The translations under genes and the position numbers were made by a program. Positions 25,133 through 33,990 of a stretch of 64,000 nucleotides of DNA are shown piece by piece. The notes beneath the pieces are model-generated. The model made no database searches. It saw only the letters and a program-made list of their open reading frames with translations, and was not told where the DNA came from. This DNA is from Bradyrhizobium elkanii USDA 76 (GTDB lineage Bacteria > Pseudomonadota > Alphaproteobacteria > Rhizobiales > Xanthobacteraceae): the NCBI RefSeq assembly GCF_023278185.1, contig NZ_CP066356.1, positions 1,976,001 to 2,040,000 on the forward strand, in the 5' to 3' direction. The first letter of the stretch is position 1; every line of letters begins with the position of its first letter.

Positions 25133-26075
25133 GGTCCCGCGCCGTCTCGTGATCGCGATCGGCGGCAATGCCGTCCACCCCGAAGACATCAGCGGTACCT
25201 CGGACGAGCAGAAGGCCGTCGCCCAGCAAACGGCCGAGGCGCTGCTGCCGCTGGCCGAGCTCGACAACGAGCTGGTGATCACCCACGGCAACGGACCGGT
25301 GGTGGGCAAGATCATGATGCGCCAGATGCTGACGATGAGCCGGATTCCGCCGATGTCAATGGACATCTGCGTCGCGCACAGCCAGGGCGGCATCGGCTAT
25401 CTTCTGATGCAGGCGATCGAGAACGTCTTGCGCGCGCATGGCAACGGCCGGCACGTCGCCAGCCTGCTGACCCAGGTCGAGGTCGACGCCAACGATCCCG
25501 CCTTCGCCAATCCGACCAAGTTCGTCGGACCGTTTTTCACCGAGCAGGAAGCCCAGCGCATCAGCGCCGAGTTGAACTGGAAAATGCGCGAGGACTCCGG
25601 ACGTGGCTGGCGCCATGTCGTGCCGTCTCCGAAACCGAAACATGTCTGCGACATTTCTCTGGTCGACGCATTGGTCAAACGCGGCACCATCGTCATCGCA
25701 GGCGGCGGCGGCGGTATGCCCGTGATCCGCGACGAACGGGGCGTGCGCACCGGCGTGCCGGCAGTGATCGACAAGGACCTGACCTCGGCCCATATCGCCA
25801 ACGTGCTTGGCATCGAGGAACTGCTGATCCTGACCGCGGTGCCCCGCGTCGCGATCAATTTCGGCAAGCCCGACAAGCGGGAGCTGGATCAGGTCAGCCT
25901 GGCGCAGATCAAGGCGTATCACCGCGAGGGCCATTTTCCGCCGGGAAGCATGGGGCCCAAGGTCGATGCCGCCATCCGCTTTCTCGAGGGTGGTGGAAAG
26001 CGCGCGATCATCAGCCATCTCAATTGCGCAATGGCCGCGCTGACCGGCGAGACCGGGACGCACATTGTTCCCTAG
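25116..26075 (+). CDS. arcC: Carbamate kinase
   Basis: This kinase uses carbamoyl phosphate and ADP to form ATP, ammonia and carbon dioxide, the energy-yielding end of the proposed pathway. The product has VIAIGGNAVHPED at the N-terminus, VITHGNGPVVGKIMMRQ, CVAHSQGGIGYLLMQ, VIAGGGGGMPVI and FPPGSMGPKVDAAIRFLEGG, all carbamate kinase hallmarks. ATG 25116 lies 17 bases inside the end of fdrA and is right before the conserved start of the fold; longer versions are unlikely. The 319-residue length is normal. It is the last gene of the operon. Confidence 0.95.
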   Translation: MRTLNEVPRRLVIAIGGNAVHPEDISGTSDEQKAVAQQTAEALLPLAELDNELVITHGNGPVVGKIMMRQMLTMSRIPPMSMDICVAHSQGGIGYLLMQAIENVLRAHGNGRHVASLLTQVEVDANDPAFANPTKFVGPFFTEQEAQRISAELNWKMREDSGRGWRHVVPSPKPKHVCDISLVDALVKRGTIVIAGGGGGMPVIRDERGVRTGVPAVIDKDLTSAHIANVLGIEELLILTAVPRVAINFGKPDKRELDQVSLAQIKAYHREGHFPPGSMGPKVDAAIRFLEGGGKRAIISHLNCAMAALTGETGTHIVP

Positions 26076-26112
26076 CGCTCGTCAAATGCGATGGCGGCGC
26101 CATTGATGATGG

Positions 26113-26133
26113 CCGCCGGGATCCGCCCGGCGG
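26113..26133 (+). terminator. Possible hairpin after carbamate kinase
   Basis: CCGCCGGG and CCCGGCGG form a perfect 8-bp stem with a 5-base loop 38 bp after the stop at 26075. No T-run follows, so it may act as a rho-dependent or processing hairpin. Confidence 0.35.
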
Positions 26134-26220
26134 GAACCGATGTCGGTCGGCCGCGAGCACAGGCCCGGCTCCATGCCGTTCCGCTCGGGCTGCCTGCGCG
26201 CTTATTTCAGCCGCAACGTT

Positions 26221-26337
26221 GCCGACCACTTCGCCGGGCGACAGGTCGACGCCATGCAACGCGCGAATGGCGCCGAACTCCTTGCCGATGCCCTTCACCT
26301 CCAGGACTGCTAGCCCGGCGTCGTGAGGGGTCACCAT
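26221..26337 (-). pseudogene. N-terminal stub of a sugar ABC transporter ATPase
   Basis: From ATG 26337 the minus strand reads 39 residues that are the clear start of an RbsA/MglA-type ATPase: AVLEVKGIGKEFGAIRALHG then VDLSPGEVVG. In intact proteins the P-loop follows directly, but here the frame changes into unrelated residues (NVAAEISAQ). The stub starts 37 bp after the porin stop, on the same strand. It marks a deletion or insertion boundary between the sugar locus and the nitrogen locus. Confidence 0.65.
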
Positions 26338-26373
26338 GGCTGGCTTCGCTCAGGCATGCTGGCCATCTCCGGC

Positions 26374-27726
26374 TCAGAAGTGCACCAGCGTGCGCAGACC
26401 GAGAATCCAGGCGTTGTCGGTCTTCACGCCGGCGGCGTTGTACCCGCGCCCGCCAGGATGCAGCACATACTGGGCGTCGAATTTCAGATTCATCCAGCCC
26501 GTCGCCTGCCACCCGTACCAGGCTTCGATCGGAACCTCGTTTCCTCCGGCATTGGGCGTGAGCGCAGCCGTATTCACATGGGTCGTGCCGACCGCAAAGC
26601 CGACTTCGTCCTCCGGGCGCGAGGCGAACGTTCCGGTGTGTCTGAAGCCGAAGGCGATCTGGTAATCCTGGTACGACGTGCGGTGGTCGGCGACGGTCGT
26701 ATTGAGGAAGGTGTACCAGCCCTGCGCCTTGGGCCCTTCAACCGTCAGCCGCTGCAGGATCGATTCATAGACGCCATAGCGGCCGCGCGAATCTCCGAGA
26801 TTCTGGTCCGAGACACCGCCGCTGCCCGGCGAGATCGCAATGATCCCCGGCAGACCGCCATCGATGGTCGATGCGCTGTCATACCAGCCGCCGAACCTCC
26901 AGGTCCCGTTCAACGGACCGCTCGGCGCCCAGACCACCTCGACCGGCACCAGCACGCCTGAGGCCGGGCTCGAGCCAGGGACACCGGGCAAGAAGTAAGT
27001 CGCGGAGTCCGACGTTGTCAGGTAGTTCGGGTTGGCGTCGTAGACGCCGACCGAGAGCTGCCATTCCTTGGCAAAGTTGTAGTGCACCACACCGGCCCAT
27101 TGGCTCACCGGCCAGTTGTAGATGTAGCCGCCTTGAATGTTGCCGGGCTGGCCGCCGCAGAAGGTCAGGTTGACGAACTCGCAGAGACCAAAGAAGAAGT
27201 CGGACCCGACCGGAAGACGGCCGCCCTTGAGTTCAAGGTGGTCATCGAACAGCTTCTGCGAATAATAGAGTTCTGTCAGGCGGAGAATACTGCCGCGGCC
27301 GAACACTTCGTTGGTCAGTTGCAGAGCCGGAATTCCCGCCTCGTCATTCAGGTTGCGGCCGAAGCGGTCGACCAGCGTGAGGCCTACCGTGCCGCCCTGG
27401 ATGCCGGCAAGCTTCGCCATGTCGAACTTGGCTTGAAAGAACAGCTGTCCGGCTTGGGTCGCGGTGTTCCTGTTGCCGCCCGACAAATTGCCGACAGCTT
27501 CGTCGCCCAGCGTCAGGGCCAGAGAGATGCCCTGTTCCTTCAATTTCGTCCTGCCGAGATCGCCGAACAGATACGGTCTTGTCCAGAAATCATCGGTCTC
27601 GGTGTAAGGCACCGGCGGAGCCTTCGTCATGAGATCGGCCGAATGCGCGCCGCCGCCGCTGAACAGAGATAACAACGCGATCCCCACGCCGCACGCCCGC
27701 GCGGTGTTTACAGACCTAAGTGACAT
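26374..27726 (-). CDS. OprB-type carbohydrate-selective porin
   Basis: The 450-residue protein has a signal peptide (core ACGVGIALLSLFSGGGAHSA) and then the OprB pattern: YLFGDLGRTKLKEQGISLAL, FDMAKLAGIQGG, LRLTELYYSQKLFDDHLELK, KGGRLPVGSDFFF and a C-terminal beta barrel ending in LRTLVHF with the outer-membrane Phe. OprB porins pass sugars across the outer membrane. ATG 27726 has GGAG 8 bases upstream; an in-frame GTG lies 9 bases before it. It fits the sugar transporter genes that follow upstream on the same strand. Confidence 0.9.
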   Translation of the reverse strand: MSLRSVNTARACGVGIALLSLFSGGGAHSADLMTKAPPVPYTETDDFWTRPYLFGDLGRTKLKEQGISLALTLGDEAVGNLSGGNRNTATQAGQLFFQAKFDMAKLAGIQGGTVGLTLVDRFGRNLNDEAGIPALQLTNEVFGRGSILRLTELYYSQKLFDDHLELKGGRLPVGSDFFFGLCEFVNLTFCGGQPGNIQGGYIYNWPVSQWAGVVHYNFAKEWQLSVGVYDANPNYLTTSDSATYFLPGVPGSSPASGVLVPVEVVWAPSGPLNGTWRFGGWYDSASTIDGGLPGIIAISPGSGGVSDQNLGDSRGRYGVYESILQRLTVEGPKAQGWYTFLNTTVADHRTSYQDYQIAFGFRHTGTFASRPEDEVGFAVGTTHVNTAALTPNAGGNEVPIEAWYGWQATGWMNLKFDAQYVLHPGGRGYNAAGVKTDNAWILGLRTLVHF

Positions 27727-28032
27727 TTTCTGCACTCCCAGCGTCCCCGGCTTTGTCTATTTTTGTGCCACGTTCCCGCCCAAAGCCCTTCAGCGGGGAA
27801 CGCGATAGTTTCAGTTCATCGATCTATCAATCAGAGATAGAATGTGCGCACGCAAAGCCCTTCGAGACGGTCGCGAGGGTCAACCTGCGGCTCACTGGGC
27901 AGGCTTGCTGCGCCAAATTGGATACGAGCGCCGCGAGCTTGATCGATCTTGCGCCTCGAACTCCTTCCCCTCGTTCCTTTACTCAAGCCGCCGCGACCAT
28001 ATTCCCGGTCCGGATTCTTCCTTTTCGAGTTG
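27727..28032. other. Intergenic region between the porin and the sugar permease
   Basis: No gene is convincing here. The only structure is CTATC-N7-GATAG at 27824-27840, a short inverted repeat about 100 bp upstream of the porin start that could be an operator or hairpin. The A+T content is locally higher, as expected of a promoter. Confidence 0.4.
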
Positions 28033-29091
28033 TCATGCCTGATCGCCCGTCGTCGGCAACGCAGCCCCGCTATGTGAAGCCGCGCCTTGCAGAATTGTGC
28101 CTTCCTTCGATCTTGGTGCAGTGCGGGCGAGGCCTGCGAGCGCGGCCTTGCGCCGTCGACGGGCCTGCAATTGCTGATCCGCCAGCACACCGATCAGGAT
28201 CACGGTCCCCATCACCGCGAAGTTCAGCGAATTGGGAATGCCGAGGATGTTCACAAGGTTCTGCAGCACCTGCAGCAACGCCGTCCCCAGCACGATGCCG
28301 AGAATGGAGCCCTCGCCGCCGCGCAGGCTGCAGCCGCCGAGAACGGCCGCCGCGATCGCATAGAGTTCGTAGAAGTTGCCGAAGGAACTCGGAGAGACCG
28401 AGTTGGTGTAGAACACGAACATCACGGTCGAGACGCCGGCGAGCCCGCCGCTGATGACATAGGCGGTCGCGATCACGAGGTTGGTTTTGATGCCGGAGAA
28501 GCGCGCCGCTTCCTCGTTCTTGCCCACGGCATAAAGCCAGCGCCCGTAGACCGAGCGGTGCAACAGCACGCCGAGGATCAGCGCAAGGATGATCAGGAAG
28601 ATGAAGGTGTTCGGGATGCCCGCAATATTCCCGGAGGCGATGCTGCTCAACGTGCTCGCCTCATCACCGTAGCCGAAGCCGCGCGTCGAATCGCTGGTGT
28701 AGTAGCGCGCGGCGCCGCGATAGATCAGCAGCCCGCACAGCGTCACGATGAAGGGCTGCATCTTCAGCCGCGTGATCAGGAAGCCCTGGATGCCGCCCAG
28801 CGCAAGCCCGCCCATCAGGACCAGCAGCAGCGCCAAAGGCCAGGGCACGTGATACGTCGTCAGCAAGTCGATGAAGATGACGCCAAGCAGCGCGAACATC
28901 GACCCGAGCGAAAGATCAATTCCTCCGGTGATGATGACGAGGCCTTCACCCAGCGCGAACACACCGAACAGGCCGATCAGATTGGCCATGTTCAGCAGAT
29001 TCACGAACGACAGGAAGGCCGGATTGATCGCACCCGTGATGGCGGAGATCACCGCCAGCAGCAAAAACAGGCCGAGTTCCTTCTTCATCAT
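28033..29091 (-). CDS. RbsC-type sugar ABC transporter permease
   Basis: The 352-residue membrane protein has the sugar permease pattern: NLIGLFGVFALGEGLVIITG followed by GIDLSLGSMFAL, FIVTLCGLLIYRG, RWLYAVGKNEEAARFSGI and AVLGGCSLRGGEGSILG. About nine hydrophobic segments fit the family. The tail of about 40 residues is basic and low-complexity. The start ATG overlaps the ATPase stop, so the genes are coupled. It forms the inner-membrane channel of the pentose or hexose importer of this operon. Confidence 0.92.
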   Translation of the reverse strand: MMKKELGLFLLLAVISAITGAINPAFLSFVNLLNMANLIGLFGVFALGEGLVIITGGIDLSLGSMFALLGVIFIDLLTTYHVPWPLALLLVLMGGLALGGIQGFLITRLKMQPFIVTLCGLLIYRGAARYYTSDSTRGFGYGDEASTLSSIASGNIAGIPNTFIFLIILALILGVLLHRSVYGRWLYAVGKNEEAARFSGIKTNLVIATAYVISGGLAGVSTVMFVFYTNSVSPSSFGNFYELYAIAAAVLGGCSLRGGEGSILGIVLGTALLQVLQNLVNILGIPNSLNFAVMGTVILIGVLADQQLQARRRRKAALAGLARTAPRSKEGTILQGAASHSGAALPTTGDQA

Positions 29092-30614
29092 GGCGCAGCG
29101 GCCTCCATGGTTTCGAGCGCTTGGCCGACCGCCAGTCTCAACACGTTGTATTCGCTGAACTGGTCGCGCTCGAGCACGCCGCTGACACTGCCCTCATGCA
29201 TCACCGCCACCCGGTCGGAGACGCCGATCACTTCCTCCATGTCCGAGGAGATCATCACGATCGCGACGCCCTGGTCGGCGAGGCTGCGCATCAGCGCGTA
29301 GATCTCGCTCTTGGCGCCGACATCGATGCCGCGGGTCGGCTCGTCGAAGAACATCACGCGCGGCTGCATGGAGAGCCACTTGCCCAGCACCACCTTTTGC
29401 TGGTTGCCGCCGGAGAGCGTCACGGCCTCGATGTCGATGTTGGGCGCCTTGATCGACAGCCGCCTGGTCTGGTCTTTGGCGATTCTGCGCTCGGCCGCGC
29501 CGTTGACCAGCCACATCCGCGCATGATCCAGCAGGCTCGCGAGCGTCACGTTCTCCCTGATCGGCAGTTCCAGCACCAGGCCGGATTTCTTGCGGTCCTC
29601 CGGCACCAGGTAGATTCCTTGCCTGATCGCGTCACGCGGCGAGGCGATGCCGACCGGGGCGTTGTCGATCCTGATCTCGCCGCCCAGCAACTGATCGACG
29701 CCGAACACCGCGCGAGCAAGCGAGGTGCGGCCGGCGCCGACGAGCCCGGCGAGGCCGAGGATCTCGCCGCGCCGCACCGACAGATTGATCTGCCGGTCGG
29801 GAAAGGCAGTGGTCACGACGCCGGCGATGTCGCAGCCGCCGGGCTGCGGCGCGCATGCCGGCGGCGTATACAGCGCCTTCAGATCGCGGCCGATCATCAG
29901 CCGGATCATGGCGGCATGGCTGAGCTCGTCGCGCACCAGCTCCCCCACGGTGCGTCCGTCGCGCAGCACCACGACGCGATCGGCGCAGCTCATGACCTCG
30001 CCGAGCCGGTGAGAGATGTAGATCACCGAGATGCCGTGCGTCTTCAGGTCGGCGATCACCTCCAGCAGCCGCTCCGTCTCCGAAATCGTCAGGCTGGAGG
30101 TCGGTTCGTCCATGATGATGACGCGGGCGTCGATCGAGAGCGCCTTGGCGATCTCCACCATCTGGCGCTCCGCGATCGACAAATTCTCGACCAGCGTGCC
30201 CGGCGTGAAATCGGCGCCCAGACGTTCCAGCAGCGGCATCACGCGGGCATGCATCTGCGCATTGTCCACCAGCTTCAGCGGGCCGCCGGCCAGCTTCTCG
30301 CGCCCGATGAAGACGTTGGCGGCGACGTCGAGATTCTCGAACAGGTTCAGCTCCTGGTGCACGAAGGCGATGCCGCATCGCGTCGCCTCGGTCACCGTCA
30401 TCCGGGCGTGCTCGGTGCTGCCGATGCGGATCACGCCGGTGCTCGGCGCGATCACGCCGGCCAGCACGCGCATCAGCGTCGATTTGCCGGCGCCGTTTTC
30501 GCCGATCAGGCCCAGGACCTCGCCGCGATTGACGCGCAAATTGACGTCGTCGAGCGCCCTGACGCCGGGATAGGTCTTGCTGATTCCGCGGAGCTCCAGC
30601 AGCGTTTCCGCCAT
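29088..30614 (-). CDS. RbsA-type sugar ABC transporter ATPase (two domains)
   Basis: Two tandem ATPase domains are seen in 508 residues. The first has Walker A GENGAGKST, an atypical signature LSIAERQMVEIA and Walker B IIMDEPTSSL. The second lacks the Walker A lysine (GLVGAGRTS), as is usual for this family, but keeps LSGGNQQKVVLGKWL and FFDEPTRGID. ATG 30614 follows AGGAGG by 11 bases and precedes the conserved LELRGISKTYPGVRAL; the upstream TTG frame is rejected. It energises uptake of the sugar bound by the protein encoded at 30679. Confidence 0.93.
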   Translation of the reverse strand: MAETLLELRGISKTYPGVRALDDVNLRVNRGEVLGLIGENGAGKSTLMRVLAGVIAPSTGVIRIGSTEHARMTVTEATRCGIAFVHQELNLFENLDVAANVFIGREKLAGGPLKLVDNAQMHARVMPLLERLGADFTPGTLVENLSIAERQMVEIAKALSIDARVIIMDEPTSSLTISETERLLEVIADLKTHGISVIYISHRLGEVMSCADRVVVLRDGRTVGELVRDELSHAAMIRLMIGRDLKALYTPPACAPQPGGCDIAGVVTTAFPDRQINLSVRRGEILGLAGLVGAGRTSLARAVFGVDQLLGGEIRIDNAPVGIASPRDAIRQGIYLVPEDRKKSGLVLELPIRENVTLASLLDHARMWLVNGAAERRIAKDQTRRLSIKAPNIDIEAVTLSGGNQQKVVLGKWLSMQPRVMFFDEPTRGIDVGAKSEIYALMRSLADQGVAIVMISSDMEEVIGVSDRVAVMHEGSVSGVLERDQFSEYNVLRLAVGQALETMEAAAP

Positions 30615-30678
30615 TCGGCATGTCCTCCTGCACAACGCCCGGCGGCTTGTGGTGGCCGGGCGTTGAAGCCGACTGACG

Positions 30679-31644
30679 TTACTTCTTCAGCAGTTCCTTC
30701 AGATGTGCGGCGAACTCCGCGACGTTGGTTTTGCTGATCACCTTGGTCGGCACGATCAGCTTGCTGTCCTTCGGAATCCAGGACTTGTCGCCGTTCAGCG
30801 TCTTGATGATGTTGCTGGCGGAGAGATAGCCGAACTCGTAGGGCTGCTGCACGACCGTGGACTCGATCGTCCCGTCGGAAATGCCGCGCAGCGTCCGCTG
30901 ATCCTCGTCGAAGCCGACGATCTTCACCTTGCCGGCCTTGCCTGCGGCCTTCACCGCGTCATAGATCAGCGGCGTCTCGTAGCTCCACAGGCCGGACAGC
31001 AGCGCGATGTCGGGATATTTGACGAGCACGTTCTCCATGTTCGCCTTGGCCTTGGCGAAGTCCACCTGATCGGTGAACACGTCGACCAGCTCGACCTTGG
31101 TGCCGGCGATCGCTTCCTTGATGCCCTGCACCCGCTCGCGGGCGTTGTCGGCGTCCATCGTTCCGACGAACAGGGCGATCTTGCCGCCGTTCGGCAGCGC
31201 CTTCTTGATCTCTTCGCCGGCCTGCCGCCCTGCCGCGACGTTGTCGGTGCCGATATAGGCGAGGCGATTGCTCTGCGGCGCGTCGCTGTCCGTGGTGATC
31301 AGCACGGTCTTGGCCGCAACCTTGTTGAGTTCTTCGGTTGCGTGCGGTGCATCGTCGACCGAGATCGAGATACCGGCGACGCCGCGCACCAGCAGGTCAT
31401 CCAGTTCGCGCCGCTGGCCGGCCGCCGTCCCTTCATTGGTGACGATCAATTCGATATTGTAGTCCGGGTGCTCCTTCTGCGCCTTCTTAAGCCCACGGCC
31501 CGCGATGGTCCAGAAGTCGGCCGCGACATTGGTCACCAGCGCGATGGTCTTTTTCTGCTGTGCCTGTGCTACCCCCGTCGCCATCGCGAGCGCGGCAGCG
31601 CCCGCCAAGAGCGGCACGATCAATTCTCTCGTTGAGACCTTCAT
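30679..31644 (-). CDS. Sugar-binding periplasmic protein (RbsB-like)
   Basis: The 321-residue product has a signal peptide ending near GVAQAQ-Q and the type I periplasmic sugar-binding fold. Signs are IALVTNVAADFWTIAGRGLK, then VRGVAGISISVDDAPHATEE, VLITTDSDAPQSNRLAYIGT (D-x-D-P-x-S-x-R-x-x-Y-I-G-T is typical) and LSGLWSYETPLIYDAV. ATG 31644 has GGGAGG 6 bases upstream. It is the first gene of the transport operon and is divergent from the ROK regulator. The sugar cannot be predicted from the sequence. Confidence 0.92.
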   Translation of the reverse strand: MKVSTRELIVPLLAGAAALAMATGVAQAQQKKTIALVTNVAADFWTIAGRGLKKAQKEHPDYNIELIVTNEGTAAGQRRELDDLLVRGVAGISISVDDAPHATEELNKVAAKTVLITTDSDAPQSNRLAYIGTDNVAAGRQAGEEIKKALPNGGKIALFVGTMDADNARERVQGIKEAIAGTKVELVDVFTDQVDFAKAKANMENVLVKYPDIALLSGLWSYETPLIYDAVKAAGKAGKVKIVGFDEDQRTLRGISDGTIESTVVQQPYEFGYLSASNIIKTLNGDKSWIPKDSKLIVPTKVISKTNVAEFAAHLKELLKK

Positions 31645-31720
31645 ATGCACCTCCCTGTCGACGCCCCCGGTGAGGGGATTTCACGTCCGGCGCTTTTCAC
31701 GCCTTATTTTATTCACGTAA

Positions 31721-31732
31721 CTAATAAATTAG
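31721..31732. promoter_or_regulatory. Candidate operator of the ROK regulator
   Basis: CTAATAAATTAG is a 12-bp palindrome (CTAAT/ATTAG) in the AT-rich gap between the divergent sugar-binding protein and ROK genes, 77 bp upstream of the former. Position and symmetry fit a repressor site controlling both promoters. Confidence 0.35.
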
Positions 31733-31885
31733 CGCGACAAATTGTCCAGTCAAGGATGTTTATGCGTGCGCGTTCAAGCGGTAATAGTATGAAGGTGATA
31801 TATTTCAGCCTCTATCAGCGCTTTTTGGCCCATATCTGAGTAGCTCGCGTTGAATAACTTCATTAAGAGAATTAAAAAAGCCAAT

Positions 31886-33151
31886 ATGAACGAACAGTCC
31901 GAGCCGTTGAGACGTGCTTCGAGCCTGGCCCGCGGATCGAACCCCGGCCGTCTCGTCGAGGTCTTGCGACGCCAGGGGCCGTTGCCGCGGGTCGAACTCG
32001 CACGCAGCACGGGCCTGAGCTTCCCGGCCATTTCGGCCATCACGTCGAAGCTGATGGCGGAAGACCTGCTGTGCGAAGCCGAGACAGATACGGCGACGCC
32101 GTGGTCCGACGATGCGGACGAAGAGGATGCGGATGGCGGCCGTCGCCGCGGCCGGCCGGCAGTCCTGCTGACCCTGAATCCCGAGTTTGGCCGCATCATC
32201 GCAGTCTCGCTGCGTATGAATCTGGTCGAGACACTGATCGCCGATTTCAGCGGCTCCGCCCTGGCGCAATCGCGACTTGAACTCGCGACGCGCGCACTCG
32301 ATGCAGGCGCATTATGCGATCTCGTGATCGCACAGATCGACACCATGCTTGAGGCGACCGTCACGCCGCGACATCGGTTGCTCGGAATCGGGATAGCGCT
32401 GCAGGGCATCGTCGACGGCGACACCGGCCGGCATCTGTGGAGCCCGGCGTTGTCGATCACCGACGTCGATCTTGCCAAGCCGATCCGCCAGGCGTTCGGT
32501 GTCGAGGTCGTGATGGCGAACGACGCGGTCGCGGTCGCGCTGTCCCTCGCAGCCGCCGAACCGGCACTGGCGCAGGGCCTCACGGCCACGATCATGGTGG
32601 GCCACGGCGTCGGCATGGGCATCATTGTCGACGGTGAAGCGCGCTGGGGTGCCGGCGCGGGCAGCGAGATCGGTCATGTCAAGTTGGGGCTGAACGGCCC
32701 GCAATGCCGCTGCGGTCAGCGCGGCTGCATCGAGGCCCACCTTGCGGACTATGCGCTTTACCGCGATGCCCGCACCTTTCTCGACCTGCCGCCGGCGGCG
32801 TCGCAGCAACCGTCCGAGGCGCAGATGGCTCTGTTGCACGATCGGGCACGGAGCGGCGATTCCCGTCTCGAGCACTTGTTCCAGCAGGCGGGCCACGCGC
32901 TTGCCGAGGCGGTCGCCACGACGATATCGGTGCTGCGCCCGCATCATGTCATCCTCGCAGGTCCCGGCCTGCAGGCATTTGACATGATGCGCAGTGCCTA
33001 TGAGGAGCGGCTCGACCAGGCGGTGCTGCCGTGGCTGCTCAAGTCCACGGCGATATATGTGCGTCCAAGCGAGTCGGCGACCATCGTCGACGGCATGGTG
33101 CGGCGGACGCTGCGGGTCGTGGACCGCAGCCTCATGGAGACGACCGAGTGA
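31886..33151 (+). CDS. ROK-family transcriptional regulator
   Basis: Residues about 15-60 form a winged-helix DNA-binding part (LVEVLRRQGPLPRVELARST, FPAISAITSKLMAEDL). The ROK sugar-kinase-like domain follows: GIGIALQGIVDGDTG, ANDAVAVALS, and GVGMGIIVDGEARWGAGAG. Its zinc-binding CRCGQRGCIEAHLADYAL keeps the C-x-C-G-x-x-G-C-x-E motif. Proteins of this type repress sugar transport genes until the sugar binds. ATG 31886 is chosen over an upstream TTG; it has no clear Shine-Dalgarno site. It likely controls the divergent transport operon and itself. Confidence 0.9.
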   Translation: MNEQSEPLRRASSLARGSNPGRLVEVLRRQGPLPRVELARSTGLSFPAISAITSKLMAEDLLCEAETDTATPWSDDADEEDADGGRRRGRPAVLLTLNPEFGRIIAVSLRMNLVETLIADFSGSALAQSRLELATRALDAGALCDLVIAQIDTMLEATVTPRHRLLGIGIALQGIVDGDTGRHLWSPALSITDVDLAKPIRQAFGVEVVMANDAVAVALSLAAAEPALAQGLTATIMVGHGVGMGIIVDGEARWGAGAGSEIGHVKLGLNGPQCRCGQRGCIEAHLADYALYRDARTFLDLPPAASQQPSEAQMALLHDRARSGDSRLEHLFQQAGHALAEAVATTISVLRPHHVILAGPGLQAFDMMRSAYEERLDQAVLPWLLKSTAIYVRPSESATIVDGMVRRTLRVVDRSLMETTE

Positions 33152-33225
33152 ACCTCGGGATCTGTGGCCCTTTTGCTTGAGTCGCAGCAACGCAACCGAC
33201 GCCTTCAGGCGCCAAAATCGAGAGG

Positions 33226-33990
33226 ATGCCAATGCAGGGCGCCATCTATCCAAGTCTCAAGGACCGGACCGTACTGGTCACCGGTGGCGGTTCCGGCATC
33301 GGCGAGGCGATCGTCCGCCAGTTCATCGGCCAGGGCGCGCGGGTCGGCTTCATCGATATCGACCTGACGGCCTCGGAGCAGCTACTGTCCGATCTCGGGG
33401 CACAAGCCCGCGTGCACTTCGAACATGCCGATCTGCGCGACATCGGCGCGCTGCGGCGCGCAGTCGCCGGCATCCGCGAGACGCTCGGGCCGGTCACCAT
33501 CCTGGTCAACAATGCGGCCCGCGACGACCGTCACGCGATCGAGGACGTCACACCGGAATTCTGGGACGAGCGGATCGCCGTCAACCTGAAGCACCAGTTC
33601 TTCAGCGCCCAGGCGGTCGCGCCGGACATGAAGCAGGCAGGCGGCGGTTCGATCGTCAACATCGGCTCGGTGAGCTGGGTGATCGGCCAGGGCAACATGC
33701 CGTGCTACACGACGGCCAAATCAGCCGTTCAGGGCCTCACCCGGGCGCTGGCCCGCGATCTCGGGCCGCACAACATACGGGTCAATTCCATCCTGCCCGG
33801 ATGGATCATGACCCGGCGGCAGCAGGATCTGTGGTTGACGCCTGAAGGCGTGGCCGAGCTGATGCAGCGCCAATGCCTCAAGCGCAAACTCCTGCCTGAT
33901 GACATCGCCCGCGTCGTGCTGTTCTTCGCCGCCGATGACAGCGGCGCCTGCACCAACCAGAGCCATATCGTCGATGGTGGCTGGGTCTAG
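33226..33990 (+). CDS. Short-chain dehydrogenase/reductase
   Basis: The 254-residue protein is a classical SDR. The cofactor loop TGGGSGIG is at residues 19-26, NNAA at 95-98, and the catalytic Ser148, Tyr161 and Lys165 (GSVSW and CYTTAKSAV). The Asp in FIDID after the second strand suggests NAD(H) rather than NADP(H). GGWV at the C-terminus is typical. It lies downstream of the ROK regulator, 74 bp away, and likely oxidises the imported sugar to a lactone. It is close to known sugar 1-dehydrogenases, but the substrate is not provable here. Its stop overlaps the stop of the convergent metQ-like gene. Confidence 0.88.
   Translation: MPMQGAIYPSLKDRTVLVTGGGSGIGEAIVRQFIGQGARVGFIDIDLTASEQLLSDLGAQARVHFEHADLRDIGALRRAVAGIRETLGPVTILVNNAARDDRHAIEDVTPEFWDERIAVNLKHQFFSAQAVAPDMKQAGGGSIVNIGSVSWVIGQGNMPCYTTAKSAVQGLTRALARDLGPHNIRVNSILPGWIMTRRQQDLWLTPEGVAELMQRQCLKRKLLPDDIARVVLFFAADDSGACTNQSHIVDGGWV

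Noticed and set aside
26207..26512. Second minus-strand open frame near the ABC stub
   Set aside because: Arg-rich translation in the shadow of the porin and the stub.
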